Below, one piece after another: positions 6,601-15,150 of a stretch of DNA of 36,480 nucleotides. Both the position numbers and the translations under genes were made by a program. The stretch is from positions 1 through 36,480 of the IMG/VR virus record IMGVR_UViG_3300048921_000087; one strand, written 5' to 3'. The DNA is from a virus. How positions within the stretch are numbered: the stretch's first letter is position 1; the number at the start of each line of letters is the position of its first letter. Below the pieces are notes generated by a model. That model did no database searches, had not been told where the DNA came from, and saw only the letters and a program-made list of their open reading frames with translations.

Positions 6601-9071
6601 CACAGAGCCACCGCGGCCGCCAAGCCCCCACTCCGCCGCCGCCCTATCCGGGTAGCGGCGAGCCCGCTTTTGAATGGGCATACTCATGGAACGCACCGCG
6701 CAAAGGTGTCGGTTCGCCATTCGTCAGTGCGGAAGAACAGAAAAAGCGGGATCGCATCAATGCCGATCTCGCCGCTGCCTTTGAACACCTGAACAGCCAA
6801 CCTGGCCTGGTAAAGCGCCAGGTTAACTCCCACTTCTTCAAACTTGAGCAGTCTCAGGGGATCCTGCGAGCACATGCGTACTTGACGCTGAATTTTGTTA
6901 AGCGCGCATTACCACGCTTGGAACTGGTCAATAAGCAGTACCGGATATCAAAAATGACGGCAGACAACGCCAGGTATATGGCGCGGTTTAATCACCTTGC
7001 GGATATGTCCCGCAGTGATGTTGAGGCGCTGGCCGAGGATATCGCCGCATTTATCGCACAGGAGTTGGGGCTAGTCGCAGAGCAATGTTCCGGCTGCAGT
7101 GATTTGAAGGCAATGTGGTTGATATACCGCCGTGCCGGGATCATCACTCGCGACTTTCGCCAACTGCCGCCGCTGTGGGAAAAGTTGAATAAACGCTTTT
7201 TCAGCGAAGAAGATGCTGGCCCTGCCGTATCCCGGATGTTGTCGCCACAATGGTGGCTCAACCGTCTGCGCCGCACCTCTGCAGAATGGCGCGAGCACTT
7301 GAATATTGCGCTGGCCAACGTCAGTAAAAAAACCAACCCATACGCCAGCAAGACGGCTATCACCGAGTGGCGCGAGCAGAAACGACGCACCCGCGAGTTT
7401 TTAAAGGGGATGGAGCTCGAAGACGAAGCCGGCAACCGTATAAGCCTGATCGATAAATATGATGGCAGCGTTGCGAATCCCGCGATCCGCCGCAGTGAAT
7501 TGATGGTGCGCATCCGTGGATTCGAGAACATCTGTAACGATCTGGGCTACGTTGGCGAGTTCTACACCATAACGGCCCCGTCAAAATTTCATGCCACCAA
7601 CAAACACGGCCATCGCAATCGGAAATGGAACGGCGCCAGCCCGGCCGAGACGCAGGGTTATCTGAGGTCGGTTTGGTCAAAGATTCGCGCAAAACTCCAC
7701 CGAGAAGATTTACGCATTTTCGGGATCAGGGTTGCCGAGCCTCACCACGACGGCACGCCACACTGGCACATGCTGATGTTTATGCAACCTGAAGATGTTG
7801 ACCAGGTGCGCGAAATTATGCGCGATTACGCCATGCAAGAGGATGCGCGTGAATTGCGTTCCGCCAAGACCCGTAAGGCGCGATTCCATGCTGAAGAGAT
7901 CGATCCTGATCAGGGAAGCGCCACCGGCTATGTTGCGAAGTACATCAGCAAAAACATCGACGGCTATCAGTTGGATGATGAGCTGGACGACGAAAGTGGG
8001 AAGCCGCTCAAGGAAACCGCCGCCGCCGTGTCGGCCTGGGCCGCCCGCTGGCGTATTCGTCAGTTCCAATTCATTGGCGGCGCTCCGGTTACCGTATACC
8101 GCGAGCTGCGCCGGATGGCCGACCATGAGGCGGCGATTGGCCTTAGCGTAGAGTTTGCTGCAGTCCACGACGCCGCCGACGTCGGAAATTGGGCGGAATA
8201 TATCAACGCCCAGGGCGGGCCATTTGTTAAGCGCGATGATCTGGTTGTCCGTACCTATTACGAGGCCGCAGAGGAAACCAACGGATACGGCGAAGACGTG
8301 ATCCGCGTGCGTGGTGTTTTCTCTCCGCCAGTTGGCCAGGACGTGCCAATCATCACCCGCGTAACCCAATGGAAAATTGTGCCGAAGAAAGCACCGGTTT
8401 TGGGGGTTGACCTTCAGGGCGCGCCTGCGCCCTCTCGGAGTTCTGTCAATAACTGTACGGGAGATCCTGGTGGGAGTATGGCCCCGCCGGATATAGGCGA
8501 AGCCGACTATGCCAGTTGTGATGTCAATTTTGGCGAGTTATCTGCCAAGGAACGGCGGAAAGTGCTGGCAAGAGTCAGGGACGAAAACCCAAAAACAAGA
8601 ATAAGCAGACCGCAGGCCACCAATGTTCCAACCGGCACAGCTGGCGCTATGGAGAAAATCCGGGACCGGGTGGAAGAAATTGCCGGCATTCAGATCAGCG
8701 ATTCTGAGTGCCAACTGTTGGCCAAAGGCATGACGATGAAAATTGCCGGTAATCATTACTACGGCAACAGTTGTGGTGATGTTTTCGCGGCCCGCGCACC
8801 TATACGGGCGGGAGCTCTGATGCAGCGTTTCAATAGGTTGCGCCAAAAAGTGACTGGGCACACCGGTGAGCGTGATCAGTTGCTGGAAAAGATGGAAAAA
8901 GAAGGCAATAAGCAGCGTGAAAAAATAGCGCAGGAGCTGAGTGCAGCCGGCAGACAGGCGCCCACCATTGAAGAGATTGACCGTCTTTTGCTTGGCGGAA
9001 CAGTGAAGATCGGCACGTTCTACTTCCGTGCTGGGGCAGATGGTCGGCTGTATGGCCGTCGTAGGAAATGA
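6597..9071 (+). CDS. A: Replication gene A endonuclease (rolling-circle initiator)
   Basis: An 824-residue protein of the Phage_GPA family, which nicks the phage origin, stays bound to the 5' end through tyrosine and drives rolling-circle replication with host Rep helicase. The HUH metal site is EPHHDGTPHWHMLMF (His about 389/391). The catalytic two-Tyr motif GYVAKYISKNIDGY puts Tyr at about 445 and 449, close to P2 A Tyr450/454. The start is ATG 6597, overlapping the dcm stop (ATGA), in preference to the GTG at 6591. In P2 the origin lies inside this gene, but I could not locate the nick site. The segment around residues 600-650 is low-complexity and probably a linker. Confidence 0.95.
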   Translation: MTQSHRGRQAPTPPPPYPGSGEPAFEWAYSWNAPRKGVGSPFVSAEEQKKRDRINADLAAAFEHLNSQPGLVKRQVNSHFFKLEQSQGILRAHAYLTLNFVKRALPRLELVNKQYRISKMTADNARYMARFNHLADMSRSDVEALAEDIAAFIAQELGLVAEQCSGCSDLKAMWLIYRRAGIITRDFRQLPPLWEKLNKRFFSEEDAGPAVSRMLSPQWWLNRLRRTSAEWREHLNIALANVSKKTNPYASKTAITEWREQKRRTREFLKGMELEDEAGNRISLIDKYDGSVANPAIRRSELMVRIRGFENICNDLGYVGEFYTITAPSKFHATNKHGHRNRKWNGASPAETQGYLRSVWSKIRAKLHREDLRIFGIRVAEPHHDGTPHWHMLMFMQPEDVDQVREIMRDYAMQEDARELRSAKTRKARFHAEEIDPDQGSATGYVAKYISKNIDGYQLDDELDDESGKPLKETAAAVSAWAARWRIRQFQFIGGAPVTVYRELRRMADHEAAIGLSVEFAAVHDAADVGNWAEYINAQGGPFVKRDDLVVRTYYEAAEETNGYGEDVIRVRGVFSPPVGQDVPIITRVTQWKIVPKKAPVLGVDLQGAPAPSRSSVNNCTGDPGGSMAPPDIGEADYASCDVNFGELSAKERRKVLARVRDENPKTRISRPQATNVPTGTAGAMEKIRDRVEEIAGIQISDSECQLLAKGMTMKIAGNHYYGNSCGDVFAARAPIRAGALMQRFNRLRQKVTGHTGERDQLLEKMEKEGNKQREKIAQELSAAGRQAPTIEEIDRLLLGGTVKIGTFYFRAGADGRLYGRRRK

Positions 9072-9144
9072 TCATAGGAAATAGCTATATCTACGATTTT
9101 GCTGAAATTACATGCAGTTGAAATAAATTCATTAGCATGAAGTC

Positions 9145-9195
9145 TTGACGGGACTCAGTAATACGCTCAATATAGTACTGTACATATATACAGTA
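9145..9195 (+). promoter_or_regulatory. SOS promoter with LexA box
   Basis: TACTGTACATATATACAGTA at 9176-9195 matches the E. coli LexA consensus (CTG-N10-CAG with alternating TA) almost perfectly. Upstream stand TTGACG (9145-9150, -35 candidate) and AATATA/TATAGT (9169-9176, -10 candidate), so LexA would cover the transcription start. In 186 a LexA-controlled promoter at the same map position drives the Tum antirepressor; here it drives a different small gene. Confidence 0.85.
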
Positions 9196-9211
9196 TTATC
9201 TGGAGGCAGTG

Positions 9212-9397
9212 ATGGAATCACTTGAAAAACAAAAACAAACTTTGACGCGCGTTCGATTTATTGCAGAGCTTGCCCTTATCGCACCACGGCATGCATCTGA
9301 TTTAAAACTTGCCTTGGGCATGATCATCGATCTGTCCAGTGAAGTTCTACCGGAAAAAGACTACGACGGAATTTTTTATAACGCAGACGAGGGCTAA
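9212..9397 (+). CDS. LexA-controlled small protein, candidate antirepressor
   Basis: A 61-residue acidic helical protein, no family recognised. It is the first gene after the LexA box; TGGAGG at 9201-9206 stands 5 bases from ATG 9212, so the GTG at 9209 is not the start. It occupies the place of 186 tum but is far shorter than Tum and shows no similarity that I can see. Because CI here seems not to be self-cleaving, a prophage that responds to SOS needs a factor like this; that role is inference only. Confidence 0.65.
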   Translation: MESLEKQKQTLTRVRFIAELALIAPRHASDLKLALGMIIDLSSEVLPEKDYDGIFYNADEG

Positions 9398-9410
9398 CTT
9401 ATGGCACGCC

Positions 9411-9635
9411 GTGGCGATGAAGCCTGGGCTTTTCAACTGGCCAAAAAAAAGAAAACCAACCGGAAGATGGACTATTACGGTTGTCGATTTTTTGAGGGAG
9501 TTGCAAAAGGTCGGCTTTGACTGGTCACCGGGTCAGGCTAACGAATATATCCAGTATTACCAGTACACATGGCGCCTCCTCGAAGAAGGCGATTATGGGC
9601 TTAACACCTACTATAAATACAACATGAACGAGTGA
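9411..9635 (+). CDS. Small conserved phage protein with a probable frameshift in an A8 tract
   Basis: The frame encodes a compact domain, WTITVVDFLRELQKVGFDW then ANEYIQYYQYTWRLLEEGDYG, and ends at 9635; no function known. Neither GTG 9411 nor ATG 9417 has a Shine-Dalgarno. A well-placed GAGGG serves ATG 9401 in another frame (MARRGDEAWAFQLAKKKK), which stops after 39 codons. One base fewer in the A8 run (9443-9450) would join the two into one protein of about 78 residues. So the gene is either broken, mis-sequenced, or decoded by slippage. Confidence 0.55.
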   Translation: MAMKPGLFNWPKKRKPTGRWTITVVDFLRELQKVGFDWSPGQANEYIQYYQYTWRLLEEGDYGLNTYYKYNMNE

Positions 9636-9777
9636 TTCACCTGCCAGGGCTTGTGCATGTCTATGCTGCATGAATCCGCACGATCAAAAAAGGATCTAAA
9701 ACAGCCGGGCGCACCAGTAATGGCGCGCCCTTCTGCTATTCGGGCACCTGCATGAAAACCCATACAAAAAGCGGGCA

Positions 9778-9796
9778 GGCGTGGCGGGGCTACGAT
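9778..9796 (+). other. cos: cos site (cohesive-end packaging site)
   Basis: GGCGTGGCGGGG followed by CTACGAT lies between the early region and the portal gene. P2 and 186 have 19-base cohesive ends beginning GGCGAGGCGGGG and GGCGTGGCGGGG, so the first 12 bases match the 186 end as I recall it. Terminase (P and M) would cut here. It lies at the map position expected for the virion ends, beyond gene A and before gene Q. Confidence 0.75.
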
Positions 9797-9853
9797 TGCG
9801 CGCCAAGTTGCATTATACTGTTTTTTCTCTGGGTAGGGTTATAAGGGGTCAGA
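9797..9853 (+). promoter_or_regulatory. Promoter candidate for the AlbA_2-ATPase gene
   Basis: A TATACT -10 candidate (9814-9819) lies just right of cos, with no convincing -35. AGGGG about 6 bases before ATG 9854 is the Shine-Dalgarno. An independent promoter would let the gene be expressed in the lysogen and immediately after injection, since this is the left end of virion DNA. Confidence 0.4.
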
Positions 9854-11242
9854 ATGGAGCTTATTGAAATAACTAAAAAAGAGTTGCAGCGCTTATTAGA
9901 GCGAACAGAGGATCACTTTAATGATTTCAAAAGTAAAAGAATCGCACCTGCAAAATTGCAAGAGACTTTTGTAGCATTTGCAAACTCTGATGGTGGGGAC
10001 TTATATATTGGAATAGAGGATGCTAAACATGACATTGAAAGAGTCAATGGATTTACTGAGCCAGAAGAAGCAAATGAAATAATTAGCGTACTACTTGAAG
10101 AAACACATCCAGCAGTAGAGAACGTTTCCATTGAATATTTAAAAACAAAAGAAAATGGACTAATTCTCCACGTAAACATCCCTAAAAGCCCGAAGGTTCA
10201 TTATACTTCTAATGGTGACTGTCATATCAGGATTAATGCAAGGAAGCTAAAAATAAAAGGAGAAAGGATAACCCAATTAGGTTATTCAAAAGGAGCTGAA
10301 CCGTTTGAAAAAAAACCATTAGAGAATGTAGACTCATCAGACATATTGGATGCGAAGTACATACACGAGTATTTAGAAAGAATATCAAGTAATCAGGATG
10401 CTGAAAAATTCTTAAAAAAACAAAGATTGCTCACTAAAAAGGATGATAACGTTTATCCAAATGTCGGATGCGTACTACTATTCGACGAAGAGCCGCAGGC
10501 ATCAATGGAGACCAGGTGCGCTATAAAAGTATATCGTTTAAGAACAGTTGAAGAGGAATATAAAAGAGAACAATTGGATGAAATGCCAGTGACCATAAAT
10601 GGCACATTGGAAGAGTTGATCAAAAGAACCATCGAGAAAGTCAAAGAATATGTAGACGGGGCTACTTTTAATGATGGAGGAAACTTAGTTAAAATGGAGT
10701 ATCCTTCGGAAGCACTTAAAGAAATACTAGTTAACGCTGTCATACATAGAGACTACAGTCTGAATGATGATGTTCATGTAAAGGTATATGATAATAGAAT
10801 AGAAGTAACAAGCCCTGGAAAATTACCTGGATATATGACTATTGAAAATATCTATGATGAGCGGTTTTCCAGAAATCCCAACATCGTGCGAATGCTGCAT
10901 AACCTACCAAACCCTGTGAATCACGATATAGGCGAGGGTTTGGATACTGCGAAAAATGAATTAAGAAAAGCTGGGTTAATTGAACCAAGTTTCCATGAGA
11001 AAGATAGCTCTTTCGTTGTTATTGTCCGACACCAAAAAATTGCATCTATAGAAGATGTAATATTGAAATACTTTAAAGACAATCCAGCAGGCGTGCTGAC
11101 AAACAAATTAGTACGGCAACTCAGCGGCGAAGACGACATGCAGAAAGTCAAAGTCGCATTACAAAAACTCAGAGTTAATAAAACTATAAAGTTAAAAGAC
11201 GAAAACGCAAGTGCATTTCATTATGCATACATAAAGGCGTAA
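9854..11242 (+). CDS. AlbA_2 (Schlafen-type) plus GHKL ATPase protein, accessory cargo
   Basis: A 462-residue protein. Residues about 18-125 match the AlbA_2 domain (FNDFKSKRI, LQETFVAFANSDGGDLYIGIED). Residues about 285-380 match the HATPase_c_4 module: EILVNAVIHRDYS (290-302, N-box), VYDNRIEVTSPGKLPG (311-326, G1-like) and IGEGL (359-363). A C-terminal winged-helix-like segment follows (about 395-460). Such proteins are often labelled putative transcriptional regulators or RecG-related; several AlbA_2 proteins occur in defence islands. The gene is strongly AT-rich, unlike Q and P beside it, and sits between cos and Q where P2 has no gene, so it was acquired separately. Its exact function is unknown. 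Confidence 0.85.
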   Translation: MELIEITKKELQRLLERTEDHFNDFKSKRIAPAKLQETFVAFANSDGGDLYIGIEDAKHDIERVNGFTEPEEANEIISVLLEETHPAVENVSIEYLKTKENGLILHVNIPKSPKVHYTSNGDCHIRINARKLKIKGERITQLGYSKGAEPFEKKPLENVDSSDILDAKYIHEYLERISSNQDAEKFLKKQRLLTKKDDNVYPNVGCVLLFDEEPQASMETRCAIKVYRLRTVEEEYKREQLDEMPVTINGTLEELIKRTIEKVKEYVDGATFNDGGNLVKMEYPSEALKEILVNAVIHRDYSLNDDVHVKVYDNRIEVTSPGKLPGYMTIENIYDERFSRNPNIVRMLHNLPNPVNHDIGEGLDTAKNELRKAGLIEPSFHEKDSSFVVIVRHQKIASIEDVILKYFKDNPAGVLTNKLVRQLSGEDDMQKVKVALQKLRVNKTIKLKDENASAFHYAYIKA

Positions 11243-11284
11243 CAATAAAAAGGGGGGGGGGGGGCTCCCCCCACTTTTTATTGT
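11242..11284. terminator. Bidirectional terminator with a G13 run
   Basis: ACAATAAAAA (11242-11251) pairs with TTTTTATTGT (11275-11284) around a core of 13 G (11252-11264) facing six C (11267-11272). It gives a stem with A/T tracts on both sides between two convergent genes (AlbA_2-ATPase and portal Q), so it should stop transcription both ways. The 13-base G run is longer than the stem needs. Confidence 0.85.
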
Positions 11285-11305
11285 AAATTCACAACACAGT
11301 TATGC

Positions 11306-12346
11306 TCAAAGTATTCCGAGGTTATACTCTTCAAACGCAACTACTTCATCCTCCATCCAGTCGTTTAACTCCTGCATCCTCCGCTGCAGCGGTATCAACT
11401 CATTGCGAACAAACACCTCGCTCGCCTCCTTCACGTTGCCGAACCCGCCGGCGTTCTCCGGCACGATGCACATCAGTTGCGGCGGCACGCGGTGCGCGTG
11501 CAGTTGGTCATCACGGGTGACGTTTTTGATATTCCAGAACTCATCCTTCGCTGCCACCTCACTCAGTGGGATGATCTGAATGCCGTCCTTCTTACCGTTC
11601 GGCGAGTACATAAACAGGTTGCGGAAATTGCCAGGCCCGCGCGCACCTTTCATAGCGTTGCGGATATTATCCACATCAGTCTGGCTGGCAGCAGCGTCGC
11701 TCATGTACATGATGAAACCGGCGTGACTGCCGTTCTGGTAATACTTACGACGGAACAGGGTGGCCGATTCGTTGAGCCATGCAGAGTTAAGCGCCGATAG
11801 ATATTCTGGCAAGCCGTAGATCTCTTGGTTGATATCAGGCTCCAGCAAGTGAAACACGCTATCGGCGTCGAATTGGTAAGGGTCAACACCCAGGCCATAC
11901 TGCACAAACCAATAGGTATCCAGATCGACACCGCGGCGAGTGTATTTCGCCAGCGAGGGTTTAAGTTCCATCGGACCGCCGAGGCGGTTGGTCCGCAGCT
12001 CCAGGTAGGCGTTGCCAAACACCAGGTAATCCTGCACGAAACGGCTGAAGGCCTGCTGACTCAGCAGACGATGCGGCTTAAATGTGCTGGTCAAGATATT
12101 GCGCTTCACATACAGCGGTGAGCTATGGTGGACCGTAGCGCGGAACGTCCTGGCCAAGCCATCGAAACTGATTGGCGGCTCATACCATTTATCCATGCGC
12201 ACACACTCGACGTAATCAAGCAGCTCCCGACGGTCTAGCACCGGGACGGGATCGCCAAAGGTGAATGCTTCAACCCCTGCCGCGCCGGCAGCTTGTTTAT
12301 GGGCGTGAACTGGCGGTAATGCGCGTTTTTTATGACGCTTGCTCAT
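11306..12346 (-). CDS. Q: Portal protein gpQ
   Basis: A 346-residue portal of the P2 gpQ family (P2: 344), the dodecameric ring at the capsid vertex through which DNA enters and leaves. Family features include the MSKRHKKRAL start, SPLYVKRNIL, FVQDYLVFGNAYLE, LLEPDINQEIYGLPEYLS and the FRRKYYQNGSHAGFI segment. It is transcribed leftward and follows P without a gap (P stop at 12347), so the two form one operon from the late promoter region at 14114-14256. Confidence 0.96.
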   Translation of the reverse strand: MSKRHKKRALPPVHAHKQAAGAAGVEAFTFGDPVPVLDRRELLDYVECVRMDKWYEPPISFDGLARTFRATVHHSSPLYVKRNILTSTFKPHRLLSQQAFSRFVQDYLVFGNAYLELRTNRLGGPMELKPSLAKYTRRGVDLDTYWFVQYGLGVDPYQFDADSVFHLLEPDINQEIYGLPEYLSALNSAWLNESATLFRRKYYQNGSHAGFIMYMSDAAASQTDVDNIRNAMKGARGPGNFRNLFMYSPNGKKDGIQIIPLSEVAAKDEFWNIKNVTRDDQLHAHRVPPQLMCIVPENAGGFGNVKEASEVFVRNELIPLQRRMQELNDWMEDEVVAFEEYNLGIL

Positions 12347-14113
12347 TTAAAAAATCTCCACAATGTTGCTGTTGCCCGCCGTGACGCCTTCGAGCGGTTC
12401 ATTGAACAGCGCATGCATAGTCGCCCATGCCAGATCGGCATGGCTGGCTTCTTCGCTGCGGCTGGCTTCATACGTTGGCCGGCTACCGCTGGCGGTCATC
12501 GCCTTGCGGATAGCCATAAAGGATTGGGTGATGTCGGTATGTCCGGCGTCATACTCCAGGCGCCGGTGTGTGATGATGTCTTTGGCTTTCAGCACCAGGG
12601 CGTTTTTCACCTCCGGGCGATAGACAAACTCCCGCACCGCAGGGAAGAACTGCTTCACCAGTTGGTAAACGCCGTGGCCAACGCCGGTGGAGTCGATGCC
12701 GATGTACTGAACGTTGTAGCACTCGGTCAAAAGCTTGATGCTTTTCGCCTGGGCGGCAAAGTCCATGCCGCGCCACTGGTGGCGCTCCAAAATGCGGAAT
12801 TTCCCGCCAGGCACCATTGGCGGCGCCACAACAACACAGCCGGCACTGTCACCTGACGCAGAGCCTTTGGCCGGGTCATAACCGATCCACACCGGCCGAT
12901 ACCCGAAAGGCCTGATGGCCAGCGCTTCGAAATCATCCCACTGTTCCCAGCTATCGACCATGCACCCCTGCATTTCAGTGAGTGGGAACACCGACGCCAT
13001 ATCGTCGATAAACTCACACATCAGCAGGTTCTGATAATCCTCTGGGCCGTACTCCAGGCGCAGTTGATCCAAGTCGAACAGGTTACATCCGCCGTTAACC
13101 GCATCTTCAACGGTAATGATTTGGCGATACTGGCCATCCGGGCAGAGAACGCCGCGCGCCAGATTGGTATGGGTGAGATCGATATCAACCCGATCGGCCT
13201 TGGCGCGCCCCTTGTTGTACAGGGCGCCGGACCAGAATGGGTAGGCGCTATGGGTAAGGCTCGACGGCGTTGAAAAGTACGTCTGGCGCCATTTCTTATG
13301 CAGCGCCATGCCGGAGGCAACTTTACGCAGCTCCTGGAAGCGAGGGATCCAAAAATACTCATCCAGGTACAGGTTGCCGTGATAACTCTGCGCGGTGCGG
13401 GCATTTGTACCGAGGAAATAGAGGCACGCACCGTTGCCGAGGGTCATCGGGTCGCCCTTCAGCTCAACATCCACCTCGCGGGCAAACTCGATGATGTACT
13501 GCTTGAAAACGTGCGCCTGTGCCTTACTCGCTGACAGGAAGATTTGGTTTCGGCCTGTAGTGATAGCGTCTATCAGGGCTTCGCGTGCAAAGTAGAAAGT
13601 CGCGCCTATTTGGCGGGACTTAAGCAGATTGCGAATGCGGTGTTTGGCGCCGGCTTCAAACCAGTTTCGTTGATATTTGAACAGGGAATCATGGAAAATT
13701 TCGGTAAGTTTTTCCGTCTGTTCGTCGCTGAAAACATTCTTCTCAGGCGCCTTGCGCGGGCCGCTGTTGCGGTTGGCCACGTTCGGGTTTAAGTCGGCCT
13801 CATTGCCGCCGCTATTGAATTTCCCGATCCTGGCAAGCCGCTCACCCTGGCGGGCGATCAGGTCGATTTCCTTGAAGTCTTTTCCTTCTTTGTGCTCCTT
13901 CATCACCAGCTGGCAATAGCGCGCTGTTGTGGTAAGTTGCATTTGCTCAAGCGGGCCAATGCTCCCCCACTTATCGCGCTTCTTCCAGCTGTGTACTGTT
14001 GCGGCCTTCTCTCCCAGCATTTCAGCAATGCGGGATATACGTAACCCCTGAAAGTACAGGAACATCGCCTGTCTGCGGGGATCGAGATCGGTGTTGAGCG
14101 TCGTCGTTGTCAT
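12347..14113 (-). CDS. P: Terminase large subunit (ATPase) gpP
   Basis: A 588-residue terminase (P2: 590) that with gpM cuts cos and powers DNA packaging. The N-terminal HTH is RISRIAEMLGEKAATVHSWKK (25-45). The ATPase has a Walker A-like KSRQIGATF (165-173) and Walker B LYLDEYFW (248-255). The C-terminal RNase H-like nuclease domain carries WIGYDPAKGSASGDSAG with a metal-binding Asp. Its start faces O across the shared late promoter region. Confidence 0.96.
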   Translation of the reverse strand: MTTTTLNTDLDPRRQAMFLYFQGLRISRIAEMLGEKAATVHSWKKRDKWGSIGPLEQMQLTTTARYCQLVMKEHKEGKDFKEIDLIARQGERLARIGKFNSGGNEADLNPNVANRNSGPRKAPEKNVFSDEQTEKLTEIFHDSLFKYQRNWFEAGAKHRIRNLLKSRQIGATFYFAREALIDAITTGRNQIFLSASKAQAHVFKQYIIEFAREVDVELKGDPMTLGNGACLYFLGTNARTAQSYHGNLYLDEYFWIPRFQELRKVASGMALHKKWRQTYFSTPSSLTHSAYPFWSGALYNKGRAKADRVDIDLTHTNLARGVLCPDGQYRQIITVEDAVNGGCNLFDLDQLRLEYGPEDYQNLLMCEFIDDMASVFPLTEMQGCMVDSWEQWDDFEALAIRPFGYRPVWIGYDPAKGSASGDSAGCVVVAPPMVPGGKFRILERHQWRGMDFAAQAKSIKLLTECYNVQYIGIDSTGVGHGVYQLVKQFFPAVREFVYRPEVKNALVLKAKDIITHRRLEYDAGHTDITQSFMAIRKAMTASGSRPTYEASRSEEASHADLAWATMHALFNEPLEGVTAGNSNIVEIF

Positions 14114-14157
14114 GGCGCCAGACTACCGACCGGCCGCGCCGCCATCCCTTCCCAGCC

Positions 14158-14179
14158 ATTGTGCCAAACACCACACAAT
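14158..14179. promoter_or_regulatory. Ogr-binding dyad for the divergent P-Q and O-N-M-L late operons
   Basis: ATTGTG and CACAAT flank a 10-base centre, giving TGT-N12-ACA, the P2 late-promoter activator site. It lies between the divergent genes P and O. CCATAA at 14215-14220, about 57 bases from the start of the dyad, is a -10 candidate for O; the F promoter has a CCATAG at nearly the same offset. Confidence 0.8.
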
Positions 14180-14256
14180 GCCCTTTCGTTGTCTCCCCTC
14201 CCTATTCGCCGCAACCATAAGCCTGACCGATTACCGACACTGACCGGAACAGACTA

Positions 14257-15090
14257 ATGACACTTAAATCAAAGCGTTTTCGTATTGCCGTAGAGGGTGC
14301 GACAACCGACGGCCGCAACATTAGCCGCGAATGGCTGACGCAGATGGCCAAGAACTACAACCCATCCGTTTATGGCGCGCGGGTAAATCTGGAACACATC
14401 AAGGGATATCACCCCGATAGCTCCTTCCGTCGTTTCGGTGATGTAACCGGCCTGACAGCGGAGGAAATTACCGAAGGTCCACTGGCCGGGAAGATGGCGC
14501 TTTATGGCGACATCGCACCAACCGCGGACCTGGTCGAAATGGTTAAGCAAGCGCAAAAGGTTTACACCTCGATCGAGGTAAACCCCAAATTTGCCGATAC
14601 CGGCGAGGCCTACCTGATCGGCCTGGCCGTAACCGACGACCCGGCCAGCCTGGGGACCGAATACCTCACCTTCAGTGCGTCCGCATCCGCAAACCCACTG
14701 GCTAACCGCAAGCAGCATAAAGACAACCTCTTCACTGCAGCAGAAGAAGCCCTTATCGAATTTGTGGAGCAGGAAGACCAAAAGCCCGGCCTGTTGACCC
14801 GTATTACTGCGATGTTCGCCAAGCGTAACGCCAATGACGACGCCCGCTTTTCTGACGTGAATCAGGCTGTGGAGCTGGTCGCCGGTGAAGTGCAGAACCT
14901 CGGCGATAGTGTCGCCAAACTCAACACCACTGCTGAAAAAGTACCTGTGTTGGAAACCCAGATCACCGCACTCAGCAAGCAACTTAACGACCTGCAGACC
15001 AACCTGAGTAAGCAGGACCGCAATCCGAAGTTTCGCCCGTTAACACCTGGCGGCGGCGGTGAAAGCAACGGAGAAAAAACCGACTGCTAA
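14257..15090 (+). CDS. O: Capsid scaffold and maturation protease gpO
   Basis: A 277-residue scaffold (P2: 284) that directs procapsid assembly and cleaves the capsid proteins and itself. The serine protease triad fits P2 O: Asp18 (TTDGR), His47 (NLEHIKGY) and Ser105 (YTSIEVNP), against Asp19/His48/Ser107. The C-terminal half is helical, with a coiled coil (about 200-255) for scaffolding and a Gly-rich tail (GGGGESNGEK). First gene of the O-N-M-L operon. Confidence 0.95.
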   Translation: MTLKSKRFRIAVEGATTDGRNISREWLTQMAKNYNPSVYGARVNLEHIKGYHPDSSFRRFGDVTGLTAEEITEGPLAGKMALYGDIAPTADLVEMVKQAQKVYTSIEVNPKFADTGEAYLIGLAVTDDPASLGTEYLTFSASASANPLANRKQHKDNLFTAAEEALIEFVEQEDQKPGLLTRITAMFAKRNANDDARFSDVNQAVELVAGEVQNLGDSVAKLNTTAEKVPVLETQITALSKQLNDLQTNLSKQDRNPKFRPLTPGGGGESNGEKTDC

Positions 15091-15150
15091 ACGCAGTGCC
15101 ACGGCATACCCCATAGGGCATAGAAAACTGATTACGGAGAGTTACCGATT

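Noticed and set aside
7710-8369. Minus-strand open frame of 219 codons opposite gene A
   Set aside because: It covers the HUH and Tyr motifs of gpA on the other strand; the gpA frame fully explains the sequence.
9212-9397. Tum or DinI homologue
   Set aside because: Position and LexA control suggest 186 tum, but the protein is 61 residues and lacks Tum or DinI features.
9443-9451. A_AAA_AAG as a programmed -1 frameshift
   Set aside because: A -1 shift from ATG 9401 leads quickly to a stop. Only a +1 shift or a one-base loss would join the conserved domain, so the classic -1 mechanism does not explain it.
14269-14982. Open frame of 237 codons on the minus strand opposite gene O
   Set aside because: It is the antisense of a well-supported gpO gene with its protease triad, has no ribosome site and shows no family motif; it is a by-product of high GC.
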